Assembly (NCBI RefSeq): GCF_000725495.1
Contig: NZ_KL647041.1
Coordinates: 2,721-66,720 of the forward strand
DNA length: 64,000 bases
Direction of reading: 5' to 3'
From: Streptomyces aureus
GTDB taxonomy: Bacteria > Actinomycetota > Actinomycetes > Streptomycetales > Streptomycetaceae
The position numbers and the translations under genes are program-made. Numbering within the stretch: the stretch's first letter is position 1; each line of letters opens with the position of its first letter. This document shows positions 43,366 through 52,365 of the stretch, piece by piece. The notes under the pieces were generated by a model. That model saw only the letters and a list, made by a program, of their open reading frames with translations. It made no database searches and had not been told where the DNA came from.

Positions 43366-46300
43366 ATGGTGCGGGTGCGGGCGTCGATGCAGGAGTTGAT
43401 CGAGGGGCGGCGGCGGCACGGCTTCGTGGGGCGTGGGGCCGAACGGGCCGTTTTCCGCGCCAACTTCGGGCTGGCGCCCGAGGACGAGCGGCACCGGTTC
43501 CTGTTCCATGTGCACGGGGACGCGGGCGTGGGGAAGTCGTTCCTCGTCCGTGAGATGGAACAACTGGCTCTCGAACACGGAGCGTTGACCGCCCACGTCG
43601 ACGAGAGCGTCACGGGGCTGCCCGAGACCATGGAGGCGCTGAGCCGTCGGTTCGCGGCCCAGGGACACCGGTTCAAGGAGCTCGACCGGCTCCTCGCGGC
43701 CTACCACGAGAGGCGTCACGAGGCGCAGAGCGCCGTGCTCGCCCCGCAGGACACGGAGCCGCCCGGCCCCTCGGCGGCCGGCCTGACGGTGGCGCGGGCC
43801 GGCCTGCTCGGCCTCGGGATGGTGCCGGGCGTCGGCGCCCTCGCCGGGATCGTCGATCCCGCCCAGCTGGCCCAGGGCGCCGACCGGCTGCACGCGAGGA
43901 TCAGCGCCCGGCTGCGGAGCCAGGAGGAGGTACGGCTGGTCCTCGCGCCCCAGGCCGTGCTCACCCCGGTCCTCGTCGCGGAGCTCTCCGAGGCGGCCCG
44001 GGCCGCGCCGTGGATCGTCCTGTTCTTCGACACGTACGAGAGGACGGGTCCGTTCCTCGACGGCTGGCTCCACACGATGATGACCAGCCGTGAGTACGGC
44101 GCGCTGCCTTCCACGGTCGTGGTGGTGACCGCCGGGCAGCGCCCCCTCGACACCGCCCGCTGGGGCGGCTTCGGCGACTTCGTCACCGAGCTGCCCCTCG
44201 GGCCGTTCACGGAGACGGAGGCTCGGGGGCTCCTCGCGGGCAAGGGCGTCGTCTCGGAGCCGGTCGTCGCGGAGGTCCTGCGGCTCACCGGCGGACTGCC
44301 CCTGCTGGTCTCGACCCTGGCCGAGCAGCGGCCGGCGGACCCCGAGGACGTCGGAGACCCCTCCGCCACCGCCGTCGAGCGGTTCCTCAAGTGGGAACAG
44401 GATCCGCTGCGCCGGGCGGTGGCGCTCGCGTGCGCCCTGCCCCGGAGCCTGGACCTGGACGTGTTCCGGGCGGCCGTCGAGCACCCGGACGGGGAGCGGG
44501 CGGCGGGGGAGCGCCCTGGCGGGGAGGGGACGGACGGGAGGCGCCCGGAGGGGGAGCGCGCGGACGCGGAGAGCGGCGCGCTGTTCGACTGGCTGCGCGC
44601 CCTGCCCTTCGTGGACGGCCGCGGCGACCGGGTCCGCTACCACGACCTGGTCCGCGAGGCGATGCTGCGGCTCCAGCGCCGCCACTCCCCGCGCGGCTGG
44701 ACCGAGCGCCACGAGCGGCTCGCGGACGTCCTTCGCGGGTGGCGCGAGGAGGCGGGGAGGGGACTGGCCGACCCCGACGAGGTGTGGCGGCACGAGCCCT
44801 GGCTGCGGCTGCGGCTGGAGGAGTCGTACCACCGGCTGTGCGCCCGCCCTCGCGCCGCCCTGGGCGACGCGCTCCACGCGACGGTCGAGGCCTGCCGTGC
44901 CGACCCGGCGGCCGGGCGCACCTGGGCCAGGATGCTCCAGGAAGCCGGGGACGCGGCCGGAGCCCCGGTCCCGGGCGCGCTGGGCAGGTCGCTGGCCGAG
45001 GCCCTCGCCGACGAGGACGGGGTCGGCCGGGCCATGGAGCTGCTGCTGGCCCGCCCCGAGCTCCGGGGACGGGCCCGGGCCCTGGCCCACGGGGTGCTGG
45101 CCAGGGAACTGCGGGTCGCCGGGCAGTACACGCGGGCCCTGGCGGAGTACGACAGGGCGCTGGAACTCGATCCGGAGGAGGCGCGCGTGCACTACGGCCG
45201 TGGCCTCACCCTCCAGTCGCTGGAGAACCTCCCCGCGGCGCTCGCGGCCTTCGACCGGGCGGACGAACTGCGGCCCGGCACGGCCTGGATCATCGCCGAG
45301 CGCGCGGAGACCCACCGGCTGGCCGGCCGCGTGGCGGAGGCGGAGGCCGACTTCGACCGGGCCGTCGTGCTGGACCCGACGGACGCCGTCGCGCTGGCCT
45401 CCCGAGGGGTGTGCCGGCACGCCCTCGGCCGGTTCGAGGAGGCGGCCGCGGACTTCGACCGGGCGCTCGGCATCGACGGGGACTACCTGTGGGCGCTGGT
45501 GCGCAGGGCCCGGCTGCGCCGCGACACGGACGCGTGGGAGACGGCGTTCGCCGATCTGGACCAGGCCGCCCGCCTGGAACCCGACTCCCCCTGGGTCGCC
45601 TCGGAACGCGGCGACACCTACCGGCTCGCGGGCCGCTTCGAGGAGGCGGTCGCCGAACTCGGCCGCGCCGTCGCCCTCGCGCCCGGATATGCCTCGGCCC
45701 TGGCGAGCCGGGGCGCCTCGCACCTCGAACTGGGCCACGCGGCCCAGGCACTGGCCGACCTCGACCGCGCCGTCGAACTGGTCCCGGACTACGCCTGGGC
45801 GCTGGTGATGCGGGCCCGGGCGAAGCGCCGTCTCGACGACCTGCCCGGCGCGTACGAGGACCTGCGGCGCGCGCTCGCCGCGGAACCGGACGCCGACTGG
45901 ATCGAGCTGGAGCTGGGCAGCACCTACCACCTGGACGACCGGTACCCGGAGGCCGCCGCCGTCTTCCGGCACCTCCTGGAACGGGACCCCGGGAACGAAT
46001 CGGCGATGGGCTGCCTCGGCGCCGTCCTCCACGAGGCCGGGGACCACACGCAGGCGCTGGCCTGGCTCGACCGGGCCCTGGCGGCCGACCCGGACTACGC
46101 CTACGCACTCGACCGGCGCGCCCGCGTCCTCCGGGCGACCGGCCGGACCGGGCGGGCCCTCGCCGACTGGGAACGGCGCATCGCCCTGGGCGGCGACACG
46201 GCCGAGGCCCGCCGGGAGACCGCGGCGCTGCTGATCCACTGCGGCCGGTGGGAGGAGGCGGCGGCCCGGCTGGCCGAGGACCCGGCGCCGGGCCCGGACG

Positions 46301-46755
46301 ACCCCCTCGTCCCGGACCGCGACCAGCTCCACGTCGAGGTTCTCCGGCACACGGGGCAGGGCGGGCGCGCCCGGGAGCTCGCCGAGCGGCTGCGCGAACA
46401 GGCACCGCTGCCGGGCACCTTCGAGCTGGCGATGACGGAACGGCGGTTCCGCGGCCGGGCGGCCGCGGAACCCTGGTGGCGGGAGCTGGCGCGGCTGCTG
46501 GACACGGAAACGGAGGAACCGCTCCGCGGGTCGGGCCGCTGCATCGTCGGGTGGGCCCTCGCGGACTGGGCCGCCGCCGACCGGGAACTGACCGCTCTGC
46601 TGGCCCTCGAGCCCGGCTGGGACGAGCTGGCGGACCTCGTGGACGTCCTCGCCGAACTCCTGCGCTCTCCCGACGCCGAGACGGCCGAGCTGACCCCGCG
46701 CCTCGCCACGGTCACGGCGGCCCGCGACGCCGTCCGGGAGCGCCACGGCGGCTGA
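43366..46755 (+). CDS. STAND-type ATPase with C-terminal TPR array
   Basis: A 1129-residue signal-transduction ATPase. Walker A GDAGVGKS is at 51-58 and a Walker B-like strand IVLFFDTYER is near 220. An NB-ARC/AAA-type helical and winged region follows (about 240-470, with LTGGLPLLVSTLAEQ), then from about residue 560 ten or so tetratricopeptide repeats (ARALAEYDRALELDPEEARVHY, AEADFDRAVVLDP, AVAELGRAVALAPG). STAND proteins are switches that oligomerise when their repeat domain senses a ligand; in bacteria they serve regulation or anti-phage defence. No effector domain is recognisable at the N-terminus. GGAGGGA precedes the ATG. It is 120 bp upstream of the ADP-ribosylglycohydrolase-fold gene, same strand. 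Confidence 0.8.
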   Translation: MVRVRASMQELIEGRRRHGFVGRGAERAVFRANFGLAPEDERHRFLFHVHGDAGVGKSFLVREMEQLALEHGALTAHVDESVTGLPETMEALSRRFAAQGHRFKELDRLLAAYHERRHEAQSAVLAPQDTEPPGPSAAGLTVARAGLLGLGMVPGVGALAGIVDPAQLAQGADRLHARISARLRSQEEVRLVLAPQAVLTPVLVAELSEAARAAPWIVLFFDTYERTGPFLDGWLHTMMTSREYGALPSTVVVVTAGQRPLDTARWGGFGDFVTELPLGPFTETEARGLLAGKGVVSEPVVAEVLRLTGGLPLLVSTLAEQRPADPEDVGDPSATAVERFLKWEQDPLRRAVALACALPRSLDLDVFRAAVEHPDGERAAGERPGGEGTDGRRPEGERADAESGALFDWLRALPFVDGRGDRVRYHDLVREAMLRLQRRHSPRGWTERHERLADVLRGWREEAGRGLADPDEVWRHEPWLRLRLEESYHRLCARPRAALGDALHATVEACRADPAAGRTWARMLQEAGDAAGAPVPGALGRSLAEALADEDGVGRAMELLLARPELRGRARALAHGVLARELRVAGQYTRALAEYDRALELDPEEARVHYGRGLTLQSLENLPAALAAFDRADELRPGTAWIIAERAETHRLAGRVAEAEADFDRAVVLDPTDAVALASRGVCRHALGRFEEAAADFDRALGIDGDYLWALVRRARLRRDTDAWETAFADLDQAARLEPDSPWVASERGDTYRLAGRFEEAVAELGRAVALAPGYASALASRGASHLELGHAAQALADLDRAVELVPDYAWALVMRARAKRRLDDLPGAYEDLRRALAAEPDADWIELELGSTYHLDDRYPEAAAVFRHLLERDPGNESAMGCLGAVLHEAGDHTQALAWLDRALAADPDYAYALDRRARVLRATGRTGRALADWERRIALGGDTAEARRETAALLIHCGRWEEAAARLAEDPAPGPDDPLVPDRDQLHVEVLRHTGQGGRARELAERLREQAPLPGTFELAMTERRFRGRAAAEPWWRELARLLDTETEEPLRGSGRCIVGWALADWAAADRELTALLALEPGWDELADLVDVLAELLRSPDAETAELTPRLATVTAARDAVRERHGG

Positions 46756-46875
46756 TCGAGCCGGTGGCGGAACCGGCCGGTTCTTTGTGGATCCGTGGCC
46801 TCAACCGACCGTTCGTGTTGGACTACAGTGCCGACCTGTCGGACGTACGTACGGTCAGTTCCGCAGGAGGTCTCG

Positions 46876-47991
46876 GTGGGGGCGACAGCCGGTGCCGTCT
46901 GGGGGCGCGGGGAGCAGCAGGACTTCCGCAGCCGGGTCCGCGGGACGCTGCTCGGCGCGGCCGTCGGCGATGCGCTGGGCGCCCCGGTCGACGGGCTCCC
47001 CCTCGAGGGCATCCGGGAGGCCTACGGAGCCGAGGGCCTGATCGGGCTCGCCCCCGCGTACGGGCGGCGCGGCGCCGTCACGCATCTGACCCAGCTCTCC
47101 CTGTTCGGCGTCGACGGGCTCATCCGCGCCCAGGTGCGCCGCGACACCGGCGCCTGGCATCCGCCGTCCGACGTGCACCGCGCCTACCGCCGCTGGGCGG
47201 CCACCCAGAGCGACTGGGGGCCCGACGAGCGCCGCAAGGACGACGGCTGGCTGGCCCGCGAGGAGTGGCTCTACGCCCGCCGTGACCCGGCCAGGGCCTG
47301 TCTGCTCGGCCTCGCCGACGACATCATGGGGACGCTGGACGCGCCCAAGAACCCGGGGGAGCCGGGCCCCGAGGCCGCCGCCCGTTCCGTGCCCTTCGGG
47401 CTGCTCGTCGGCTGGGAGCCGCAGCTCGTGATGCAGCTCGCCGTCGAGTGCGCGGCGCAGACGCACGGGCACCCCTCGGCGTACCTGACGGCGGGCGCGT
47501 ACGCCGTGATCGTGCACGCGCTCGCCCGTGGGGAGAACCCCGACGCGGCCGTGCAGCAGGCTCTCGCGCTGCTCGTGGCCCGCCCGGGGCATCAGCAGGT
47601 CGCCGCCGCGCTCCAGCACGCGCTGGGCGCGGTCCGGCAGGGGATGCCCTCGCCCGAGCGGGTCGGGGAGCTCGCCGGGAGCGGCGCCGCGGAGGGGCCG
47701 CTGGCCGCCGCCGTGTACTGCGTGCTCGTCGGCGAGGACGTCCGGCACGGTCTGTGCCTCTCGGTGAACCACGGCGGGCCCTCCGCCGTCACCGGAGCCC
47801 TGGCGGGCGGTCTGCTGGGCGCCCTGCACGGGGAGACGGCCCTGCCGCCGGCCTGGCTGGCCGAACTGGAGGGCCGCCCCACGGTGCTGGTGCTCGCGGA
47901 CGACTTCGCGATGGAGATGACCCAGGGGCCCGCGCTGCACGGGCCCGCCGGATCGTCCCCGGGCTGGCTCGCCCGCTATCCCCGCGCCTGA
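46876..47991 (+). CDS. ADP-ribosylglycohydrolase-fold protein lacking metal ligands (pseudoenzyme candidate)
   Basis: A 371-residue all-helical protein of the ARH/DraG family, which normally removes ADP-ribose from proteins using two Mg ions. The N-terminal signature GTLLGAAVGDALGAPVDG is clear. The metal-binding TDDTQ motif reads THLTQ (69-73), and the C-terminal NHGGDSDTTGA motif reads NHGGPSAVTGA (298-308). All the key aspartates are replaced, so catalysis by the usual mechanism is unlikely. The GTG at 46876 follows GGAGG with a 6-nt spacer; a longer frame lacks a signal. It follows the STAND ATPase gene. It may bind ADP-ribose-like ligands without cleaving them; that is inference. Confidence 0.85.
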   Translation: MGATAGAVWGRGEQQDFRSRVRGTLLGAAVGDALGAPVDGLPLEGIREAYGAEGLIGLAPAYGRRGAVTHLTQLSLFGVDGLIRAQVRRDTGAWHPPSDVHRAYRRWAATQSDWGPDERRKDDGWLAREEWLYARRDPARACLLGLADDIMGTLDAPKNPGEPGPEAAARSVPFGLLVGWEPQLVMQLAVECAAQTHGHPSAYLTAGAYAVIVHALARGENPDAAVQQALALLVARPGHQQVAAALQHALGAVRQGMPSPERVGELAGSGAAEGPLAAAVYCVLVGEDVRHGLCLSVNHGGPSAVTGALAGGLLGALHGETALPPAWLAELEGRPTVLVLADDFAMEMTQGPALHGPAGSSPGWLARYPRA

Positions 47992-47997
47992 CCGGAT

Positions 47998-48018
47998 CCC
48001 CGGCCCCGCACGCCGGGG
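47998..48018. terminator. hairpin between convergent ARH-like and symporter genes
   Basis: CCCCGGC (47998-48004)/GCCGGGG (48012-48018). Confidence 0.65.
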
Positions 48019-48034
48019 GCCCGTCCGGCAGGCG

Positions 48035-49618
48035 CTAGTCCTTCACGGGCGTGCCCACCGCGCCGTCCACCGCGCCGTCAGCCGCCCCCGCCGGTGCCGG
48101 GACCGCCGCGGCCGCCGAGCCGTCGTCGTCCGTGTTGAGCAGTTCGATGAGCGCGTCCCGCTCCGGGGTGTCCTCGGGCCGCAGGAGGCCGATGAGGACG
48201 TACAGGACCAGGGAGATGACCATCGGGACGGAGACCTGGTACTCCAGCTTCACGTCCGTGCGCTGCGAGAAGTCCAGGTGGTAGTTGACCAGGAAGAAGG
48301 CGATCAGGCCGCAGGCCCAGCTGGTGAGCGCCGCCGTCGGGCCGGACCGGCGGAACGGCCGCAGCAGGCCCAGGATGAACGGGATCGCGATCGGTCCCAT
48401 GAGGCCGGCCACCCACTTGATGACGACGGTGATGATGTCCTTGAAGGTGGGGGAGTTGACCTGGGTCGCCACCGCCATGGACAGGCCGAGGAAGGCCACG
48501 GTGGTGACGCGGCCGGCGATGAGCCCCGAGCGGGTGTCCCAGGCGCGGGCGGCCCGGGAGAACACCGGCATCACGTCCCGGGTGAACACGGCCGCGATGG
48601 CGTTCGCGTCCGAGGAGCACATGGCCATCGTGTGCGAGAAGAAGCCGACGACGACCAGGCCCAGCAGCCCGTGCGGCAGCAGCTGTTCGGTCATCAGGCC
48701 GTAGGCGTCCGAGCCGTCCGGCTTCTGCGCCGTGACCAGGAGCGGTGAGAGCCACATCGGGATGAACAGGATGACGGGCCAGACGAACCACAGCCCGGCG
48801 GACAGCAGGGCCGACCGCGTGGCCTCCCGGGCGCTGCCCGTGGCCATGTAGCGCTGGGCCTGGTTCCACATGCCGCCGTTGTACTCGAACAGCTTGATGA
48901 ACAGGTACGCGATGAAGAACACCGTGAGGTACGGGCCCGCGAAGCCGTCCCCGTGACCGTGCAGCTTCGGCGAGTCGAGCGCCTTGGACAGCCCGCCCTG
49001 GTCGGAGATCTTGTTCAGCACGATGACCAGCATCGACAGCCCGGCCAGCAACTGGATGACGAACTGGCCGAGTTCGGTCAGCGCGTCCGCCCACAGCCCG
49101 CCGATCGTGCAGTACACCGCCGTGATGCCGCCGGTGATGATGATGCCCTGGGTGAGCGTGACGCCGGTGAAGACGCTGAGCAGGGTGGCGATGGCCGCCC
49201 ACTTCGCACCGACGTCCACGATCTTCAGCAGGATGCCGGACCACGCCAGCGCCTGCTGCGTCGGCAGGTTGTAGCGGTCCTTGAGGTATTCGAGGGGCGA
49301 GGCCACGTGCAGCCGGGACCGGAGCCGGTTGAGCCGGGGCGCGAAGGCCTTGGCGCCGATGGCGACGCCGATGGCGATGGGCAGCGCCCAGGTGACGTAC
49401 GAGGTGATGCCGTAGGTGTACGCGATGCCGGCGTAGCCGGTGAACATCACCGCGCTGTAGCCCGACATGTGGTGCGAGATGCCGGACAGCCACCAGGGCA
49501 TCCTGCCGCCCGCGGTGAAGAAGTCGCTGACGTCGTCCACCCGTTTGTGGGACCAGACGCCGATCGCGGTCATCACGCCGAAGTACGCGACCAGGACGGC
49601 CCAGTCGAGACCGTTCAT
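48035..49618 (-). CDS. sodium:solute symporter (SSS/SLC5 family)
   Basis: A 527-residue polytopic membrane protein with about 13 transmembrane helices and the LeuT-fold SSS signature. Marks are FFTAGGRMPWWLSGISHHMSGYSA at the first re-entrant repeat, VGAKWAAIATLL, and the later GFFSHTMAMCSSDANAIAAVFTRDV region. It imports an organic solute with Na; the sequence does not say which (sugars, carboxylates and related solutes are known). An Ala/Pro/Gly-rich hydrophilic tail ends the protein. GGAGGGGG precedes the ATG at 49618. It is monocistronic and convergent with the ARH-fold gene. Confidence 0.85.
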   Translation of the reverse strand: MNGLDWAVLVAYFGVMTAIGVWSHKRVDDVSDFFTAGGRMPWWLSGISHHMSGYSAVMFTGYAGIAYTYGITSYVTWALPIAIGVAIGAKAFAPRLNRLRSRLHVASPLEYLKDRYNLPTQQALAWSGILLKIVDVGAKWAAIATLLSVFTGVTLTQGIIITGGITAVYCTIGGLWADALTELGQFVIQLLAGLSMLVIVLNKISDQGGLSKALDSPKLHGHGDGFAGPYLTVFFIAYLFIKLFEYNGGMWNQAQRYMATGSAREATRSALLSAGLWFVWPVILFIPMWLSPLLVTAQKPDGSDAYGLMTEQLLPHGLLGLVVVGFFSHTMAMCSSDANAIAAVFTRDVMPVFSRAARAWDTRSGLIAGRVTTVAFLGLSMAVATQVNSPTFKDIITVVIKWVAGLMGPIAIPFILGLLRPFRRSGPTAALTSWACGLIAFFLVNYHLDFSQRTDVKLEYQVSVPMVISLVLYVLIGLLRPEDTPERDALIELLNTDDDGSAAAAVPAPAGAADGAVDGAVGTPVKD

Positions 49619-49949
49619 GTGCCCCCTCCAGGGGTCCGCCTTGTGAACCTGCAGATACCGGACGGCACTTCGCCAGTAGGCAGTCGGGCGGCCCCGTGCG
49701 GGAGCGGGGACTTGGGGGATTGAACCGCCGGTCCGACCGGCCGGTCAAGACCTCGCGCGGTCACAGATATGAACGGGGATCAGAAAGCAGAACGATTTTG
49801 CCTCCACTTTACCCACCGGGCGGTTGTCGTGCTCGTGACGTGGACCACACCATGGGCGGGCACTTCGTCAGACCCACAGCAGCAAGGAGAAGCAGGCAGC
49901 CGTACGGGATGCGGGTCCCGTACGGCTGGGAGGGGAGCGGCCGTACCGG
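49619..49949. other. symporter promoter region and SDR terminator
   Basis: 331 bp without a gene. The right part holds the terminator hairpin at 49898-49927. The left part should contain the symporter promoter; no operator recognised. Confidence 0.5.
49898..49927 (-). terminator. strong terminator hairpin after the SDR gene
   Basis: A perfect 12-bp stem AGCCGTACGGGA (49898-49909)/TCCCGTACGGCT (49916-49927) with a 6-nt loop, 23 bp beyond the SDR stop. Confidence 0.75.
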
Positions 49950-50735
49950 CTACCGCATGATCTCGCCCGCGTTCACGAGCAGGGACTGCCCGGTGATCGC
50001 CCGGGCCCGGTCGGAGGCAAGGAACGCCACGGCGTCCGCCACGTCCCCGTCCGTGGCCAGCTCGGGCAGGGCCATCCGTTCGGTGAGCCGCTTGCGGACC
50101 TCGGCCTCGGGCACCTGCTCGGTGTGGGCCGTGAACTGCACGTACGCCTCCACCGGAGGACCCCACATCCAGCCGGGCAGCACGGTGTTGACCCGGATCC
50201 GGTGCGGTCCGAGCTCGCGCGCGAGGGAGTACATCGCGCTCGTCAGCGCGCCCTTCGAGGCCGCGTAGGCCGCCTGGCGCACCTGGCTCGGCGCGGCGAC
50301 CGAGGACTGCGTGCCGATGACGACGACCGAACCGCCGCGTTCCTTCAGGGCGGGCAGGCAGGCGCGGGTCATCCGCAGCGTGCCGAGCAGGTTCACGTCG
50401 ATGACCGACCGCCAGGTCGTGAAGTCGGCGTCCTCCAGGCCGCCGAAGTAGCTGTCCCAGGCGGCGACGTGGACCACCGCGTCGATCCGCCCGAAGCGTT
50501 CGGCGGCGAGTGCCGCGAGCGCCTCGCACTGCCCCTCGTCGGTGATGTCCGTGGCGCGGAACGCCGTGTGCGTGCCGTCCGGGTCCAGTTCGGCCGCCAC
50601 CTTCGCGAGGTTGGCCTCCGTGCGCGCACCGAGCACGGCGTTGCCCCCCTCGCGCACCACGGCCGCCGCGACCTGATGGCCGAGCCCGGCTCCGACTCCC
50701 GACACCACCACGGTCCTGCCGTCGAGCAGTGACAT
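49950..50735 (-). CDS. SDR oxidoreductase
   Basis: A 261-residue short-chain dehydrogenase. It has cofactor loop SGVGAGLG (12-19, slightly atypical), VHVAAW in place of NNAG, catalytic Ser in GTQSSVA, YAASKGAL, and the C-terminal GQSLLVNAGE. The deviation at NNAG (AA) is shared by some actinobacterial lipid-catabolism SDRs. GGGAGG with a 6-nt spacer selects the ATG at 50735. It is divergent from the EthD-like gene with operator copy 13 between them, which ties this distant pair to the regulon at 2-33 kb. Confidence 0.88.
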   Translation of the reverse strand: MSLLDGRTVVVSGVGAGLGHQVAAAVVREGGNAVLGARTEANLAKVAAELDPDGTHTAFRATDITDEGQCEALAALAAERFGRIDAVVHVAAWDSYFGGLEDADFTTWRSVIDVNLLGTLRMTRACLPALKERGGSVVVIGTQSSVAAPSQVRQAAYAASKGALTSAMYSLARELGPHRIRVNTVLPGWMWGPPVEAYVQFTAHTEQVPEAEVRKRLTERMALPELATDGDVADAVAFLASDRARAITGQSLLVNAGEIMR

Positions 50736-50822
50736 CCGAGGCCTCCCCTCGTCGCGGCCCGGCCCGGTCCGTCGGTGCGAGGAACGCTCCCACTCGCCTC
50801 CGACGCGGCTCTGGCGCATTGT

Positions 50823-50837
50823 CTGACGGGGCGTCAG
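50823..50837. promoter_or_regulatory. regulon operator copy 13
   Basis: CTGACGGGGCGTCAG, both arms perfect. It lies between the divergent SDR and EthD-like genes, about 17 kb from the nearest other copy. Confidence 0.8.
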
Positions 50838-50899
50838 AGTAGGGGCGTCCGGAGGAGGAAGGAAGTCCCGCGCACGTTCCACCGAGGAAGGGGTTCGTC

Positions 50900-51739
50900 A
50901 TGTCGGAGGAGACCCGCAGCGAGACCTACGCGGAACTGGCCGCCCTCGGCCCGTACGGCGTCCGTCCGGGCCACGCGCTGATCACCCTGGTCGAACCGCA
51001 CCCGGGCCACGAGTACGCCTACAACCGCTGGTACGAGGACGACCACTACTACGCGGGCGCGATGGCCATGCCCTGGATGTACGCCGGACGCCGCTGGGTG
51101 GCCACCCGCGACCTCCAGCTGCTGCGCTACCCCGAGAAGTCGGCGGTCGCCCAGCCGGTCACCGCGGGCTGCTACATCTCCACCTACTGGGTCACCGAGG
51201 GCCGCTACGACGACCACATGAAGTGGACCGTCGGCATCAACAAGCGGCTGAACCGCGACGGCCGCGTCTACCAGGACCGTACGCACGTCTTCACGGCCTT
51301 CCAGGACCACGAGACCACCGTCTACCGCGACGGCGCGGCGGGCCCCCGCGACTTCCACGCCCTGGACCACCCCTACGCCGGTCTCGTGGTCGAGGTGATC
51401 GACGCCGAATCCCCCGAACAGCGCGCCGAGTTGCTGGAGTGGCTGCGCTCCCGCCACCTCCCGAAGCGTCTCGGTGGCTCACCCGCGGCCCTGGTCACCG
51501 TCTTCCGCCCGACACCGCTGCCCGGCGACCGCATGACCTATGTGAAGCAGGTCGAGGGCGTGGACACCCGGCTGACCCTGCTGTGGTTCCTCCAGGCGGA
51601 TCCCCGCACGTGCTGGGAGGACCACTTCACGGGCCTGGACGCGGCCGTGGCGGAGTCGGGCCTGGGCCGGGTGGAGTTGGTGGCCCCCTTCATCCCCACG
51701 GTCCCGGGAACGGACACGTACGTGGACCGGCTGCGCTGA
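50900..51739 (+). CDS. EthD-like dimeric alpha/beta-barrel protein
   Basis: A 279-residue protein with two probable ferredoxin-like (Dabb/EthD-type) modules. The first contains YNRWYEDDHYYAGAMAMPWMYAGRRW, resembling the EthD His-containing helix. The second includes EWLRSRHLPKRLGGSPAALVTVF. EthD-like proteins accompany oxidative degradation pathways and sometimes act as small-molecule isomerases or decarboxylases. The function here is unknown. AAGGGG precedes the ATG. The perfect operator 63 bp upstream places it in the CoA-catabolism regulon together with the divergent SDR. Confidence 0.75.
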   Translation: MSEETRSETYAELAALGPYGVRPGHALITLVEPHPGHEYAYNRWYEDDHYYAGAMAMPWMYAGRRWVATRDLQLLRYPEKSAVAQPVTAGCYISTYWVTEGRYDDHMKWTVGINKRLNRDGRVYQDRTHVFTAFQDHETTVYRDGAAGPRDFHALDHPYAGLVVEVIDAESPEQRAELLEWLRSRHLPKRLGGSPAALVTVFRPTPLPGDRMTYVKQVEGVDTRLTLLWFLQADPRTCWEDHFTGLDAAVAESGLGRVELVAPFIPTVPGTDTYVDRLR

Positions 51740-51797
51740 GGAGACGGCGCCCGGCCGCGGCCCTCCGGAGTCGGAACGGGCCGCACGGATGGAGCCG

Positions 51798-51834
51798 GCC
51801 CTCTCGGCCAGGTCGGCGGGCCGGACGAGAGGGC
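51798..51834. terminator. hairpin between convergent EthD-like and DUF397 genes
   Basis: GCCCTCTCG (51798-51806)/CGAGAGGGC (51826-51834), perfect 9-bp stem. Confidence 0.65.
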
Positions 51835-51880
51835 TCTGTCGTTGGAGCGTATGAAGTTGTTCCGGCCACAGGGGGTCGGG

Positions 51881-52090
51881 TCAGACGAGGGCGGACCCTC
51901 CGCGGCTCACCTCGGTGACGAAGGCGTTCCAGGCGTCCGCGGGGAAGGCCAGGGTGGGGCCGGCGGGAACCTTGGAGTCCCGGACGGCCATCGCCGCGAC
52001 GACCGGGGACTTGACCTCGACGCAGGCGCCGTTGCCGGTGGAGTAGGAAGACTTGGTCCAGGTGTCGGTGGCGCCCTGCTGAATTGCCAT
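51881..52090 (-). CDS. DUF397 small protein
   Basis: A 69-residue DUF397 protein (WTKSSYSTGNGACVEV ... VAVRDSK-type core, ending FVTEVSRG). In Streptomyces these are encoded beside XRE/DUF5753 regulators and are thought to act as small partners, antitoxin-like or regulatory; the role of this one is unknown. GGAG with a 5-nt spacer precedes the ATG at 52090. A longer in-frame ORF starting at 52312 has no support. It lies 275 bp downstream of the XRE gene on the same strand. Confidence 0.85.
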   Translation of the reverse strand: MAIQQGATDTWTKSSYSTGNGACVEVKSPVVAAMAVRDSKVPAGPTLAFPADAWNAFVTEVSRGGSALV

Positions 52091-52365
52091 GATCGCTCCA
52101 GAGAACTGTCGTTCGTCGATGAGTTGCCACCACCGGGCCGTCGGCGCACTGTCACCGGACCGCGGATCCGTCAGGACACCCGCAGTCCGGATTGCGCCAA
52201 CGTGATTGCTCGATGGCGTGATCGACGCTACTCGCCAACATCGGCTGACGAAGCGACTATTCACCCGACTGGATGGCATATTCCATGGGGGTCTTCCGCG
52301 AAAGGGCGGCAACGGTGTAAGGTCCGGCCGCCCTTCGCCTGGGTGCCCTCACGGGGCCGTACCGG

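Noticed and set aside
43060..46746. Minus-strand frame of 1228 codons opposite the STAND gene
   Set aside because: Low-complexity Arg/Gly/Pro translation with no domains; the plus strand encodes a clear ATPase-TPR protein.
46836..46860. GACGTACGTACGGTCAG stretch before the ARH-like gene
   Set aside because: Ends in GTCAG and is partly palindromic, but spacing and left arm do not match the regulon operator.
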